This document shows, in pieces, positions 9,021 through 16,964 of a stretch of 26,554 nt of DNA. The translations under genes were made by a program, and so were the position numbers. The notes beneath the pieces were generated by a model that had not been told where the DNA came from, ran no database searches, and was given only the letters and a program-made list of their open reading frames with translations. The first letter of the stretch is position 1. Each line of letters begins with the position of its first letter. The stretch is from assembly GCA_964598845.1 (NCBI GenBank), contig CAZRDM010000026.1, forward strand, positions 1-26,554, read 5' to 3'. Source of the stretch: FEN-987 sp964598845 (GTDB lineage Archaea; Thermoproteota; Bathyarchaeia; 40CM-2-53-6).

Positions 9021-9273
9021 TTGCGCACTATTCTCCTCAGCAAGTTGGTACTGGAAACACTGTCTCTTTCCGATGAGGAGAAGCTACAGGTTAGCTTGTT
9101 GCCTTATGCTAGTGCGAACAGGTGGTGTCGACATTGATCTCCCTGCATCGTTTTGACCCCCAAGAAAGACTCACATTGCCCCGAATTTCGACATTCGCCT
9201 TCATACTAGAACGCGTTTGCAAGTTAGGTTATCCAGCGTGTGTTTTGAAGAATAATCTTATGTAAACGCTGAA
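9021..9273. other. Intergenic region with a hairpin and promoter for the corrinoid cluster
   Basis: No gene is visible. TTCTCCTCA at 9031-9039 and TGAGGAGAA at 9074-9082 can form a perfect nine-base-pair stem with a 34-base loop, just after the threonine-synthase-like gene. It could end or stabilise that transcript. An AT-rich stretch at about 9248-9265 may hold the promoter of the 64-residue ORF at 9274. Confidence 0.4.
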
Positions 9274-9468
9274 ATGTCAAACCTAGGCGTGATTGAACCA
9301 ATGTCCGAAGAGTATCCTTTGCGTCCACCTTCGGACGAGGAATTCAACCGCGCTGTTGCCAAGCGAATGTTCGGGAAGCATGCGGATCAGATCTTGGCGA
9401 ATCTCCCCTGGAGTCTTCTGATTGTGAAGCGGTTGTGGAAGAAAGGAGAGGAACCTTGGCGAGAATAA
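9274..9468 (+). CDS. Small hypothetical protein overlapping the corrinoid protein gene
   Basis: This 64-residue ORF has an ATG start and no family I recognise. It is predicted soluble and helical, rich in Pro, Glu and Lys, with RPPSDEEFNRAV and a Trp-containing C-terminal part (NLPWSLL, LWKKGEEPW). Its stop at 9466-9468 overlaps the TTG chosen as the start of the corrinoid protein. The ribosome binding site GGAGAGG for that gene lies inside its last codons. Such overlap argues for translational coupling and hence for a real gene. It may assist or regulate the corrinoid protein; that is inference from position only. Confidence 0.6.
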   Translation: MSNLGVIEPMSEEYPLRPPSDEEFNRAVAKRMFGKHADQILANLPWSLLIVKRLWKKGEEPWRE

Positions 9469-10088
9469 GCGACGCGATGGGCAATATGGACAAGGCCACG
9501 GTATTAGGACTGATTGAGAAGCATCTCAAGAACGGCCTTGATCCCTTGAAGATTATTGATGAGCTAAGAGAAGGCCTTGAGATGGTGGGCGACAAATTCG
9601 AGAAGGGAGAATACTTCCTACTCAATCTGATCTATGCCGCAGAAGTCTTCAAAGACGCAGCCGCTTTACTCATGCCCAAGCTCCAAGAGAGCCAGAAGGG
9701 AGTAAAACGCAGGGCCAAGGTGCTGATCGGGACTGTCCAAGGGGATATCCATGACATCGGAAAGAATATCGTGATCGCACTTCTCGATGCCAGAGGTTAC
9801 GAGGTGACTGACTTGGGGGTGGATGTGCCACCCGAACGTTTCGTTGACAAGATTCGCGAGCTCAAGCCTCCTGTGGTTGGCATGTCAGGTCTGCTGACGG
9901 CCTCAATCGATTCAATGAACACTACGGTGAAAGCCATCGCTGATGGAGGCTTCCGCAGGGATGTCAGGGTGATCATTGGGGGAGGGATCGTCGGCGAAGA
10001 GTGGACCCATGGAAAGGTCGAGGCAGACGCGGTTACCCGAAGTGCTGTCGAAGGTGTAAGACTCATAGAGGGATTCACCACAACCTAG
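9456..10088 (+). CDS. Corrinoid (cobamide-binding) methyl carrier protein
   Basis: This roughly 210-residue protein matches the small corrinoid proteins of methyltransferase systems (MtbC/MtmC/MtaC type). An N-terminal helical cap (KHLKNGLDPLKIIDELREGL, MVGDKFEKGEYFL, AAEVFKDA) is followed by a B12-binding Rossmann domain. That domain has the DxHxxG motif DIHDIG, whose His ligates cobalt from below, then a GMSGLLTAS segment and a glycine-rich VIIGGGIVG strand. It carries a methyl group on cobalt between a substrate methyltransferase and an acceptor methyltransferase such as the neighbouring UroD-type proteins. I prefer TTG at 9456 because GGAGAGG sits five bases upstream and the protein then begins near the usual family start. 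GTG at 9435 is in frame and possible. The gene ends 137 bases before the convergent second methyltransferase. Confidence 0.92.
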   Translation: MARISDAMGNMDKATVLGLIEKHLKNGLDPLKIIDELREGLEMVGDKFEKGEYFLLNLIYAAEVFKDAAALLMPKLQESQKGVKRRAKVLIGTVQGDIHDIGKNIVIALLDARGYEVTDLGVDVPPERFVDKIRELKPPVVGMSGLLTASIDSMNTTVKAIADGGFRRDVRVIIGGGIVGEEWTHGKVEADAVTRSAVEGVRLIEGFTTT

Positions 10089-10225
10089 ACTTGACAGATA
10101 TTAGAAACGCCGGGTTCCCATGTCGTAGTGCCTGCACCACAACGTTCGCTTGGCCTTCTTGCATGTTGCAGACTTGTAACCATATGCTTCGCCTAGGAGC
10201 TCTTAGAGAATCGTGCTTCTCTTCG

Positions 10226-11416
10226 CTATCGCCGATACTGCCCATACTTTATGGCAGTATCGATTATGGCTCTGACGTTCTCGGGCTTGGCGTTCCATGG
10301 CGTCTCGCATTCAGTTGAGAGAATGAAGCCTCCGCCTTCGGCACAGTCCTCTATGAGCTGTTTACAGTATTTCTCCACATCTCTGGGTGTCCCGTAGACG
10401 AGCAGCGAAGATGGAGTGTTCCCGTACAGGCAGACTTTGTCGCCCAGAACCTCCTTTGCCTTCGCCATGTCCGTCTTCTCCAAGTCAAGCATGACCTTTC
10501 CTTTAGGCAATCCTTTCGTTATGTCCTTTAGAATGTCTAGGTGAGGCGTTAGGTCACCATCCCAATGACAATCCACTTTGAATCCTCGTTTCACTATGAT
10601 GTCAATTCCTTTCTTTGCAGTCGGCCAGAAAAACTCCTCAAATATTTTGGGAGACATTCCCGGCGGTCCGCCGTTGATCCAGAAGACTTTCTCTGCTCCG
10701 AGCACTTCGCCGGCGCCCATCACTTCTGCCTGTCTCATGGCGATCGTCACCTCATAGTCCAGAAGCCATTCACAAACTTCCTTCACCTTCTCCGGCCTTT
10801 CAAACAAGTCTCTTGCTAGGTTTGGCATCCCTCGGTAGTACTGAAGAAGGTCAAGCGGAGTACAACCTCTTCCGCCCATGAGTAGAGGAACTTGATATTT
10901 CTCAACATACTCGCGCCACGCTTGAGCGTAGATCTTGGGATACTCAAAGGCATAGTACAGGAATTCGTCAATCTTTTTGTTATAGAGCTCTTGAGCGCCT
11001 TTATTGAAGAGTAACGTGGAGAAACCTCTTTCCATCATGTCATCGTAGTCTTCGACTATACATTTCTCATAGAAACTGGGAATGTTACCGTTTGGTGGAA
11101 AATCGTCCTGAATCTTCCAGTGAAGAGTGACTTGGTCCCACCCAGATTTCGGCAACGGAGAGAAATGGTCAAGGGTTGTGATGTTTGGATCTACCTGGTC
11201 TCCTTCTCCTACTATCTCTCTTCCTCTAATCGTTGCTTCAATGAGTTTCTTGGGGTCGGTGAACATCTCACGAATTGATATTCCACCTTGGTACGGCAGG
11301 ATGTAGCAATTTAATGGGTCGCTTGGGACCCTGTCCGCTTCTTTCAGGCTCCATGCTGCCTCAATCCTCTCGTACCTCGTCATCGCTTCTTCCATAGTCT
11401 TGACCTCTCGATCCAC
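10226..11416 (-). CDS. UroD-family methylcobamide:acceptor methyltransferase (MtaA-like), paralogue 2
   Basis: This 396-residue paralogue of the gene at 6513 has the same layout and opposite orientation. The N-terminal MTRYERIEAAWSLKEADRVP and the DPNITTLDHFSPLPKSGWD block are kept. The middle third differs more (QELYNKKIDEF, KVFWINGGPPGMSPK). The metal-site region reads DCHWDGD (Cys283, His284) where paralogue 1 has HVHMDGD, while STECETPWN with Cys370 is the same. The two enzymes therefore probably use different zinc ligands or substrates despite sharing a converted C-terminal segment. The start is GTG at 11416; ATG at 11395 or 11383 are alternatives. An ATAAATG-like element on the minus strand near 11486-11494 could be a TATA box about 70 bases upstream. 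Its role is methyl transfer with the corrinoid protein, by family and position. Confidence 0.85.
   Translation of the reverse strand: MDREVKTMEEAMTRYERIEAAWSLKEADRVPSDPLNCYILPYQGGISIREMFTDPKKLIEATIRGREIVGEGDQVDPNITTLDHFSPLPKSGWDQVTLHWKIQDDFPPNGNIPSFYEKCIVEDYDDMMERGFSTLLFNKGAQELYNKKIDEFLYYAFEYPKIYAQAWREYVEKYQVPLLMGGRGCTPLDLLQYYRGMPNLARDLFERPEKVKEVCEWLLDYEVTIAMRQAEVMGAGEVLGAEKVFWINGGPPGMSPKIFEEFFWPTAKKGIDIIVKRGFKVDCHWDGDLTPHLDILKDITKGLPKGKVMLDLEKTDMAKAKEVLGDKVCLYGNTPSSLLVYGTPRDVEKYCKQLIEDCAEGGGFILSTECETPWNAKPENVRAIIDTAIKYGQYRR
10278..10489 (-). repeat. 212-base perfect inverted repeat inside the methyltransferase paralogue, copy 2
   Basis: This is the partner of the tract at 7440-7651, in inverted orientation about 2.6 kb away. 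It covers the codons from the LDLEKTD block through STECETPWN and KPEN. Base-by-base comparison of the two strands shows no difference in 212 positions. Confidence 0.93.
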
Positions 11417-11716
11417 AAATGAACGTTCAATGTTTCGACCCTTCCCGAGGATCTTACGCTGGCCCGTACTTCTCAGCGCGCAACATCATTTATGGTCTTT
11501 CTATATGTTCCAGATATTCAATGTAGAAGAGTTCAGAACATATGAGAAGCTCGGGATCAAACAGTTCTGAAGAGGAAAGAGAAGAACAACATCCCCAGTG
11601 GACTATCCTCCTTTCGCTGCGATCTTGGAATTGGTTGAGTAGCAAAGTGGACCTATCACCGCGAAGCCAGTAGCATAGGCGCGGTTTTTACTGGATTCGA
11701 CATCGTCGTGAGAGTT
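11417..11716. other. Intergenic region with an inverted repeat
   Basis: No ORF of note. ATATGTTC at 11503-11510 and GAACATAT at 11536-11543 form an eight-base inverted repeat separated by 25 bases. They lie upstream of the minus-strand methyltransferase, just beyond a possible TATA element near 11490. The repeat could be an operator for a dimeric regulator or an RNA hairpin; neither is shown. The nitroreductase gene ends at 11717. Confidence 0.4.
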
Positions 11717-12307
11717 CTACCAGTGTTCGTGATGCACGACTTCGTGGAACGGTTTTCGTCCTCTCTTGAGCGACGGCGACTTGACATCCTTAGCTGGATA
11801 TCCTAACGAGATCACCCCTACCGGATGAAAATGATCAGGGATTCCAAGAAGCTCCCTCATCTCCTGGATACGGAAGACGCCTGTGAAGGCCGCAGCTAAG
11901 CCCTCATTCACCGCGGCCAGAAAAATGATCATGCAAGCGCAACCTATGTCGAAATACCAGAAGGGTACGGGCCACTCAATTTCGGTTCCATCTTCACGAA
12001 GCTTGTCTGGCTCCCTGTAACGATCGTGATAGACTTTCTCGCTCACGCATGCAACAATAAGAACCGGCGCTTGGGAGACGAACTTGTGAAAGCGCCTAGC
12101 GTAAAAGTCCTCCTCGCCTTGGACTCGACCTAACTTCTTCCGTAACGCCTCGTCGGTAACGACAACATAGGACCATCCTTGACTGAAACCAGCGCTTGGG
12201 GCGTGTTGCACCAGTTCAAGGATACGGTCCACAACTTCACGCAGAACTGGTTTAGGTTGGAAATTCCTAATCATTCTACGTTTTCGAATTACTTCCTCAA
12301 ATTCCAA
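11717..12307 (-). CDS. Nitroreductase-family flavoprotein
   Basis: This 196-residue protein has the nitroreductase fold signatures. RKRRMIRNF near residues 8-16 binds the FMN phosphate, and APSAGFSQGWSYVVV near 36-50 is the second flavin-binding strand. ACMIIFLAAVNEGLAAAFTGV is the buried central helix, and PVGVISLGYPA near the end is the third flavin contact. Such enzymes reduce quinones, nitro compounds or cofactors with NAD(P)H, or sometimes F420; the substrate cannot be read from sequence. The ATG start gives the normal family length. It stands alone on the minus strand, with no sign of an operon. Confidence 0.88.
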   Translation of the reverse strand: MEFEEVIRKRRMIRNFQPKPVLREVVDRILELVQHAPSAGFSQGWSYVVVTDEALRKKLGRVQGEEDFYARRFHKFVSQAPVLIVACVSEKVYHDRYREPDKLREDGTEIEWPVPFWYFDIGCACMIIFLAAVNEGLAAAFTGVFRIQEMRELLGIPDHFHPVGVISLGYPAKDVKSPSLKRGRKPFHEVVHHEHW

Positions 12308-12582
12308 GCGCGATCACTCAGCCAAAGTGAGAGCGAGGATTTGAAATCTTGGGATCAAGAAGGAATCAAGTCTTCGGCACACTACCTAGAATCGGCACGG
12401 ACTGGACATTTACTTCGGCTAGTTCTGGACGATTTCCTACGGAGATCTGACTGCATTCCGTGCGGGGAGACCGAGAAGATTACATAACAGGATATCCTAT
12501 TGTGGGTGTTGAAAGGTAATCTGGGCACTATACTGCTCGTAAGAGGAAGCTGGCCTGTAGCCCTCCCGAGAGTGATAACGAG
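12308..12582. other. Intergenic region between nitroreductase and OB-fold genes
   Basis: This 275-base divergent intergenic region should contain promoters for both neighbours. The ORFs crossing it overlap the OB-fold or nitroreductase genes in other frames and show no family features. I see no RNA gene. Confidence 0.35.
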
Positions 12583-12840
12583 ATGAGGATAAATGAGATT
12601 CGCAATGGCATGAGGAAGATCCACATCGAAGGCAAAATAGTGGATATGAACCAGTTCATGCTCGTCATCGCTGACGAGACTGGACGAGCCTTCGTGAGGT
12701 ACAACTACAGAAATCTGGTGAAACCCATCCAGAAAGGCGATTACGTAAAGATAGACAATGGGCAAGCCGTTAGTTATTCTGGTATCCTTCAACTGAAATT
12801 ACCTCGCAACGGCTTGATCACACCTTACAGCTCATCCTAG
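12583..12840 (+). CDS. Small OB-fold nucleic-acid-binding protein
   Basis: This 85-residue protein looks like a single OB-fold domain of the RPA/aspartyl-tRNA-synthetase anticodon-binding type. It has the opening block MRKIHIEGKIVDM, a second strand with a DETGRAFVRY turn, then GDYVKIDNGQAVSYSGILQLKL. The order (strand, DxTG-like turn, GD-V-I strand, G-LQL strand) is typical of archaeal ssDNA-binding or RPA-like domains. It probably binds single-stranded DNA or RNA, alone or with larger RPA partners. The ATG start follows a GATGAGG purine run. No partner gene adjoins it. Confidence 0.75.
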   Translation: MRINEIRNGMRKIHIEGKIVDMNQFMLVIADETGRAFVRYNYRNLVKPIQKGDYVKIDNGQAVSYSGILQLKLPRNGLITPYSSS

Positions 12841-12897
12841 ACGCAGCTTGTAGAGCGATTATCGCGTGAGGTTACCGCCGTAGATTTTCCGATTAAG

Positions 12898-13098
12898 TCA
12901 AGGAATGAACGAAAGTAGGTACCCTGCCAAGAGCAGCAGGGTTGTGTACATGCATAGTTTGATGTTCATCGACATGGCTGGCATCAGTCCATAAGGGTGC
13001 CTCACTGGTCTACCGCTTGGGGAAATTACGGTGAACTCGCAGACGAGTGCTTTCTCGAATACCTCCGTAAGGGGGGAAAAATCCTGAATACGCGCCAA
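12898..13098 (-). pseudogene. Possible truncated pyridoxamine-phosphate-oxidase-like (PPOX) gene
   Basis: This 66-residue ORF (TTG start) opens like archaeal PPOX-type flavoproteins: EKALVCEFTVISPSGRPVRHP matches the first two strands of the split-barrel fold. After KLCMYTTLLL the expected remaining 80 or more residues are missing, and the reading ends with a hydrophobic run and a stop. I could not find the rest of the domain in other frames down to 12841. It is therefore probably a C-terminally truncated remnant. A genuine short protein with a C-terminal membrane segment is the alternative. Confidence 0.45.
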
Positions 13099-13185
13099 GA
13101 CCCCGTGACCTCACCAAGTTGCGTGCAGAGCTGCAAGAAAATATGACGCCTCTTATAATTAGGAGCTGACATCCGACGGCCGTAG

Positions 13186-13944
13186 TTACTCAGGGCTTAG
13201 CCTCTTCCTCTGATCGTCGAAGCCCAAGGCCAAAGCGACGTATCCCCATAACCAAGCGAGTTCGATCGGATGACCTGAGTAGTACCAATCCTCGATCGTC
13301 CCAAAACTGAAAGCAATGTCCGCCACAGTCGTCAAGAGTAAACCGAGAGAAATCCACAACCATCCCTCGGCCATAGCGCCCCCTTCGAATAGAAGCAGCA
13401 TCGCAATCGTCAGGATCAGCAGAAGCGCATCCAGGCTCGGGTACGCCACATCGAACATCTTTGCAAGGGTCTCAGATTGGACGGTGACCAAGGGATTAAG
13501 CAAGAAGACATAGGTGAGGCCGATGATGAGCAGACCTGAGATTCCGGCAAGTGAGAGCTTCATCCCGGTCAGACCCTTCTTGAAAGCCCAGAGGAATTGG
13601 GAGACACCAAGAATTGCCGGAATGTAGCCGGCCAAATAGAATAGATCAGCCAAAGACGGGTAGGGAATTGAGATTTGATAGACAAGTTCGTAGATTCCCC
13701 AGATTAATTCACCAAAGAACCACAGAAAGACGCCAAAGAATAGACTACCGTAGACCAAACCGAACCTTCCTCCAAAGCCCCATTTTCGAACCGCGAGGAA
13801 AGCGAAGACAGAGCACATCCCGGAAACTAGGACAAAGGTGACATCAGATATTGGGACAAGAAGATCACCCCATGATTGGAGGACCCCGTAGAGAATAGCA
13901 AGAGTAATGGAGGCACTCAATGCGACCCCCAAGTTGGCTCGCAT
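13186..13944 (-). CDS. Multi-pass membrane protein, function unknown
   Basis: This 252-residue protein is almost entirely membrane segments. I count seven to eight hydrophobic stretches, beginning with LGVALSASITLAILYGVL, separated by short loops. The loop YPSLADLFYLAGYIPAILG is seen in membrane sensor regions of histidine kinases and diguanylate cyclases, and similar free-standing archaeal proteins exist. Here no cytoplasmic signalling domain follows: the protein stops after the last helix with DDQRKRLSPE. It may be a stand-alone sensor or partner of another protein; no substrate is suggested. The start is ATG at 13944. No neighbouring gene is on the same strand closely enough to imply an operon. 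Confidence 0.72.
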   Translation of the reverse strand: MRANLGVALSASITLAILYGVLQSWGDLLVPISDVTFVLVSGMCSVFAFLAVRKWGFGGRFGLVYGSLFFGVFLWFFGELIWGIYELVYQISIPYPSLADLFYLAGYIPAILGVSQFLWAFKKGLTGMKLSLAGISGLLIIGLTYVFLLNPLVTVQSETLAKMFDVAYPSLDALLLILTIAMLLLFEGGAMAEGWLWISLGLLLTTVADIAFSFGTIEDWYYSGHPIELAWLWGYVALALGFDDQRKRLSPE

Positions 13945-14246
13945 TCAACCACTCTGCATCGACGCGCATACCGTTACCTTAAGAATATAGCGCGGAAAAG
14001 GCCCGGTACCAATCTTCAGATGGTGAACCAAGCGTGCTAGATCTAGGCAAAGATGTCGCGTCCATGTCTTATCTTCAGCCCTATCTCTCTTTCGTGTCAT
14101 GATAAGAGGACTATTCTCGAAGCGGATATTCAGCTCCCAGACAAAAAGGAACCCTTTTCACTCAGGCCAGAGCAGAACGCTGCGCTGTGCGGACAGAATC
14201 AATTTGACGGCCCTTCCTGACAAAGCGAAATACACTGGAGGAGGCA
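13945..14246. other. Upstream region of the NitrOD5-like and hyp genes
   Basis: This stretch of about 300 bases has an open frame that continues into the NitrOD5-like gene from 14099. Its translated part shows no domain and an amino-acid composition unlike the following protein. I treat it as the leader region holding the promoter, not as coding sequence. Confidence 0.4.
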
Positions 14247-14279
14247 ATGAGCGGCTGTCCGAAACAACCCCGACGATGA
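14247..14279 (+). promoter_or_regulatory. Ten-codon leader ORF overlapping the NitrOD5-like start
   Basis: GGAGGAGG at 14237-14244 precedes an ATG at 14247 that opens a ten-codon reading frame. Its TGA at 14277-14279 overlaps the ATG of the next gene in an ATGA arrangement. This is a good ribosome binding site leading only to a minigene, so the downstream gene may be translated by coupling. Confidence 0.4.
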
Positions 14280-14614
14280 ACTTCAGTGATCTGCTGCTCA
14301 TGGCCATTGAGGAGACTGTTGTGGATCTTTTGAGTAGAAGGGTCTTGGAAGCGCTCTATCTCCATTTGAAGAAGAACTTCGACATCCCTAGAGATGAGAT
14401 ACCTTACCGTTTAGAAACCTTCTTCACGCTTCTAGAGAAGAACTTCGGAGCTAGCACGAAGACCATCGGGAAGGCGATCGCGAGGAACCTCTACATGAAG
14501 TTGGGCTTAGATTTCTTCGACGATCCAAACAAGAATCTTCTTGACTACGTTGAAGAAGCAAAGAAGCGAATCTCCGCCCCATCAATAGAGGAAAGAAGCA
14601 AGCGACAACTATAG
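14276..14614 (+). CDS. NitrOD5-like domain protein
   Basis: This 112-residue protein from ATG 14276 resembles the NitrOD5 domain, a small helical output domain found in archaeal signalling proteins. It has an opening helix AIEETVVDLLSRRVLEALY, then KNFDIPRDEIPYRLETFFTLLEKNFG, then KAIARNLYMKLGLDF. The pattern of a helix, a YxIxxxEIP turn, an L-x-x-FG helix end and a closing IxRxLYxKLG helix is the family signature. A longer frame opens at 14099, but its extra 59 residues show no conservation features. The product is probably a stand-alone regulator or adaptor. It lies 73 bases upstream of hypF in the same direction, so it may be co-transcribed with it. Confidence 0.7.
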   Translation: MNFSDLLLMAIEETVVDLLSRRVLEALYLHLKKNFDIPRDEIPYRLETFFTLLEKNFGASTKTIGKAIARNLYMKLGLDFFDDPNKNLLDYVEEAKKRISAPSIEERSKRQL

Positions 14615-14687
14615 GATCCGCAAGGCTGAGCAAAGGACGACCTGATCTGAAGGCCGGAAATAAACAGGTGAGAAATCGGGAGAAGAA

Positions 14688-16952
14688 ATGCGGGCCGTCA
14701 TCGTAGTGTCCGGGATTGTCCAAGGCGTAGGGTTCAGGCCGTTCATATACAGGATCGCAAGACGTTTCGAGTTGAAAGGATTCGTCAGAAATCGCGCCGA
14801 TGCAGTTGTCGAGATTCAAATTGAAGGCGAGAGGTCCGACATAGATGGTTTCTTGATTGCTCTTAGGAAGGAGCATCCTCCCTTAGCCCGCTTGGACAGC
14901 GTCCATGTGGAGTATCTTGATCAGGAAACTGGTTTTTCTGATTTCACGATAGAGATCAGCAGTCAAGAGCGCACTAAGACTGGCTCTGTGATTCCGCCTG
15001 ACATCGCGATCTGTGATGATTGTTTGGATGAATTGCATTCGCTGAAGGATCGAAGATGCGGATACTTCTTTATCACCTGCACCAATTGTGGTCCGCGTTT
15101 CACAACGATTGTGGCGGTTCCATATGACCGTCCGAACACTACGATGCGAGAGTTCCCCATGTGCCTCGACTGTCGAGCCGAATATACTAATCCTCTTGAC
15201 CGTAGGTTTCATGCCCAAACCGTCGCCTGCGCCGTTTGTGGACCAAAGGTCACTTTACTCGACGCTCTCGGACATCCTGTTGGCAGTAGTGATCCTATCG
15301 GTGAAGCAGGAAAACTCATCTCAGAAGGCAGAGTCCTAGCTCTGAAGGGAAATGGAGGATTTCATCTAGCTTCATCGACGCTTCAGGATGCACCGATCGA
15401 GAAGCTGCGGAGAAGCAAGGAGAGAAAGAACAAGCCTTTCGCCATCATGGCTCGAAGCTTTGAGGCTACAGAGGGCTTCGCGGAGATACGTCCACGCGAG
15501 CGAGAACTTCTCGAATCGTATGTTCGTCCCATCGTTCTTCTGCGTAAGCGAGACCCATTCCCACTCTCGTCGCTGATATCTCCTGGATTAGACACCATCG
15601 GCGTAATGTTGCCTTATACTGGGTTGCATTATCTGATCTTCGATTCGGCAGACGGTCCGGCTCTGATAATGACTAGCGCTAATGCGCCTAACGAGCCCAT
15701 AATCACAGATAACAATACCGCCGTTACGAGGCTTCGGGGAGTCGTAGATTACTTTCTTGTTCACAGTAGGGACATTGCGCAACGAGCTGACGACTCGGTT
15801 GTTCGGTGCATAGATCAGATTCCCACTCCGATTAGGCGCTCAAGAGGTTACGCCCCTGCTCCCATCGTGTTGCCGAATCAAGTCGAAACTCGCGCTCTGG
15901 GATTGGGGGCCGAGTTGAATGTGACGTCGTGTATGATACTCGAAAACAAGGCATATCTTACCCAACATATTGGTGACGCTGAAACCATTGAAACGGCAGA
16001 ATTTCTCGAACACGCAACGAATTATCTAAAACGTCTGATTGGTTTTGAGCCGGAAGTAATAGCCTGCGACCTGCATCCGAAATTTGCGACTACAAAGATC
16101 GGCGAGCGCGTGGTTGAAGAGCTGAGCGTACCTCTACTCAGGATCCAACACCATCACGCACATGTTGGTTCTTTGATGGCTGAGTATGCGGTTCACGAAA
16201 TTGTCGGAATTGTCTGCGATGGATTCGGGTTAGGCGACGACAAGAAAGCTTGGGGCGGAGAGATTCTGATCTGCAGAGGCCATCAGTATCAGCGAGTGGC
16301 ACATCTGGAGCAACAACCTATGATTGGAGGCGACTTGGCCACTCGGTATCCAACAAGAATGGTGGCAGGCATTCTCAGAGATGAACCCACGATTGGCGAT
16401 TGGCTGAGAGCAAACTCACCGCACCTTCCCCACGGACAGGAAGAGGCCGATACAATCCTTCACCAGCTTGAAAAGAAAGATTTCATCTGGACGACAAGCT
16501 GCGGCCGAGTCTTGGATTCGATCGCAGCCATCCTAGGACTCAGTCATGAGAGAACCTACGAGGGAGAACCAGCCATGAAACTCGAATCACATGCAAATGA
16601 GGGACGAGATAGACTCAAACTGAATCCAGAAATTGATGGTGAGAACCTTCGAACAACTAACATGGTTCGCGAGGTCTTCGAAAACAGAAAGAAGCTACCT
16701 TCCCATGACTTGGCGTTCTCGGCGGAAGCCTATGTTGCACGCACTCTTGCAAGTGCAGCTGTTGAGATCGCAAGGAGAGAGAACATCAAGACCGTGGGCT
16801 TCTCTGGGGGCGTTGCGTTCAATGAGCAGATCGCGCTTACGATTCGAGAGATAGTTAATGGCGCAGGGCTCAGATACCTTTCGAACAGCGCTGTCCCGCC
16901 AGGCGATGGTGGAATCTCATTCGGCCAAGCCTACTTGGCGTCATTGATCTAG
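14688..16952 (+). CDS. hypF: HypF carbamoyltransferase, hydrogenase maturation
   Basis: This 754-residue protein has the full HypF domain order. The acylphosphatase domain (about 1-90) has VQGVGFRP (11-18) with Arg17 and an asparagine at Asn35. The paired zinc fingers have Cys109/Cys112, Cys131/Cys134, Cys159/Cys162 and Cys181/Cys184. A YrdC-like nucleotide-binding domain follows (about 200-385), with LKGNGGFHLA and the RSKERKNKPFA segment. The last is the Kae1-like domain, with the HHHAH metal motif starting at His488 and GFSGGVAFN near the end. HypF makes carbamoyl-adenylate from carbamoyl phosphate and transfers the carbamoyl group to the C-terminal cysteine of HypE, the first step to the cyanide ligands of [NiFe] hydrogenase. 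Start ATG 14688. It is followed convergently by the cysteine-less hypC-like gene. Confidence 0.97.
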   Translation: MRAVIVVSGIVQGVGFRPFIYRIARRFELKGFVRNRADAVVEIQIEGERSDIDGFLIALRKEHPPLARLDSVHVEYLDQETGFSDFTIEISSQERTKTGSVIPPDIAICDDCLDELHSLKDRRCGYFFITCTNCGPRFTTIVAVPYDRPNTTMREFPMCLDCRAEYTNPLDRRFHAQTVACAVCGPKVTLLDALGHPVGSSDPIGEAGKLISEGRVLALKGNGGFHLASSTLQDAPIEKLRRSKERKNKPFAIMARSFEATEGFAEIRPRERELLESYVRPIVLLRKRDPFPLSSLISPGLDTIGVMLPYTGLHYLIFDSADGPALIMTSANAPNEPIITDNNTAVTRLRGVVDYFLVHSRDIAQRADDSVVRCIDQIPTPIRRSRGYAPAPIVLPNQVETRALGLGAELNVTSCMILENKAYLTQHIGDAETIETAEFLEHATNYLKRLIGFEPEVIACDLHPKFATTKIGERVVEELSVPLLRIQHHHAHVGSLMAEYAVHEIVGIVCDGFGLGDDKKAWGGEILICRGHQYQRVAHLEQQPMIGGDLATRYPTRMVAGILRDEPTIGDWLRANSPHLPHGQEEADTILHQLEKKDFIWTTSCGRVLDSIAAILGLSHERTYEGEPAMKLESHANEGRDRLKLNPEIDGENLRTTNMVREVFENRKKLPSHDLAFSAEAYVARTLASAAVEIARRENIKTVGFSGGVAFNEQIALTIREIVNGAGLRYLSNSAVPPGDGGISFGQAYLASLI

Positions 16953-16964
16953 CGAGAATACGAC

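Noticed and set aside
12179..12487. 102-residue plus-strand ORF
   Set aside because: Mostly antisense to the nitroreductase gene and without any family feature.
14099..14275. 59-residue extension of the NitrOD5-like protein
   Set aside because: No domain features; ATG at 14276 starts right at the conserved domain.
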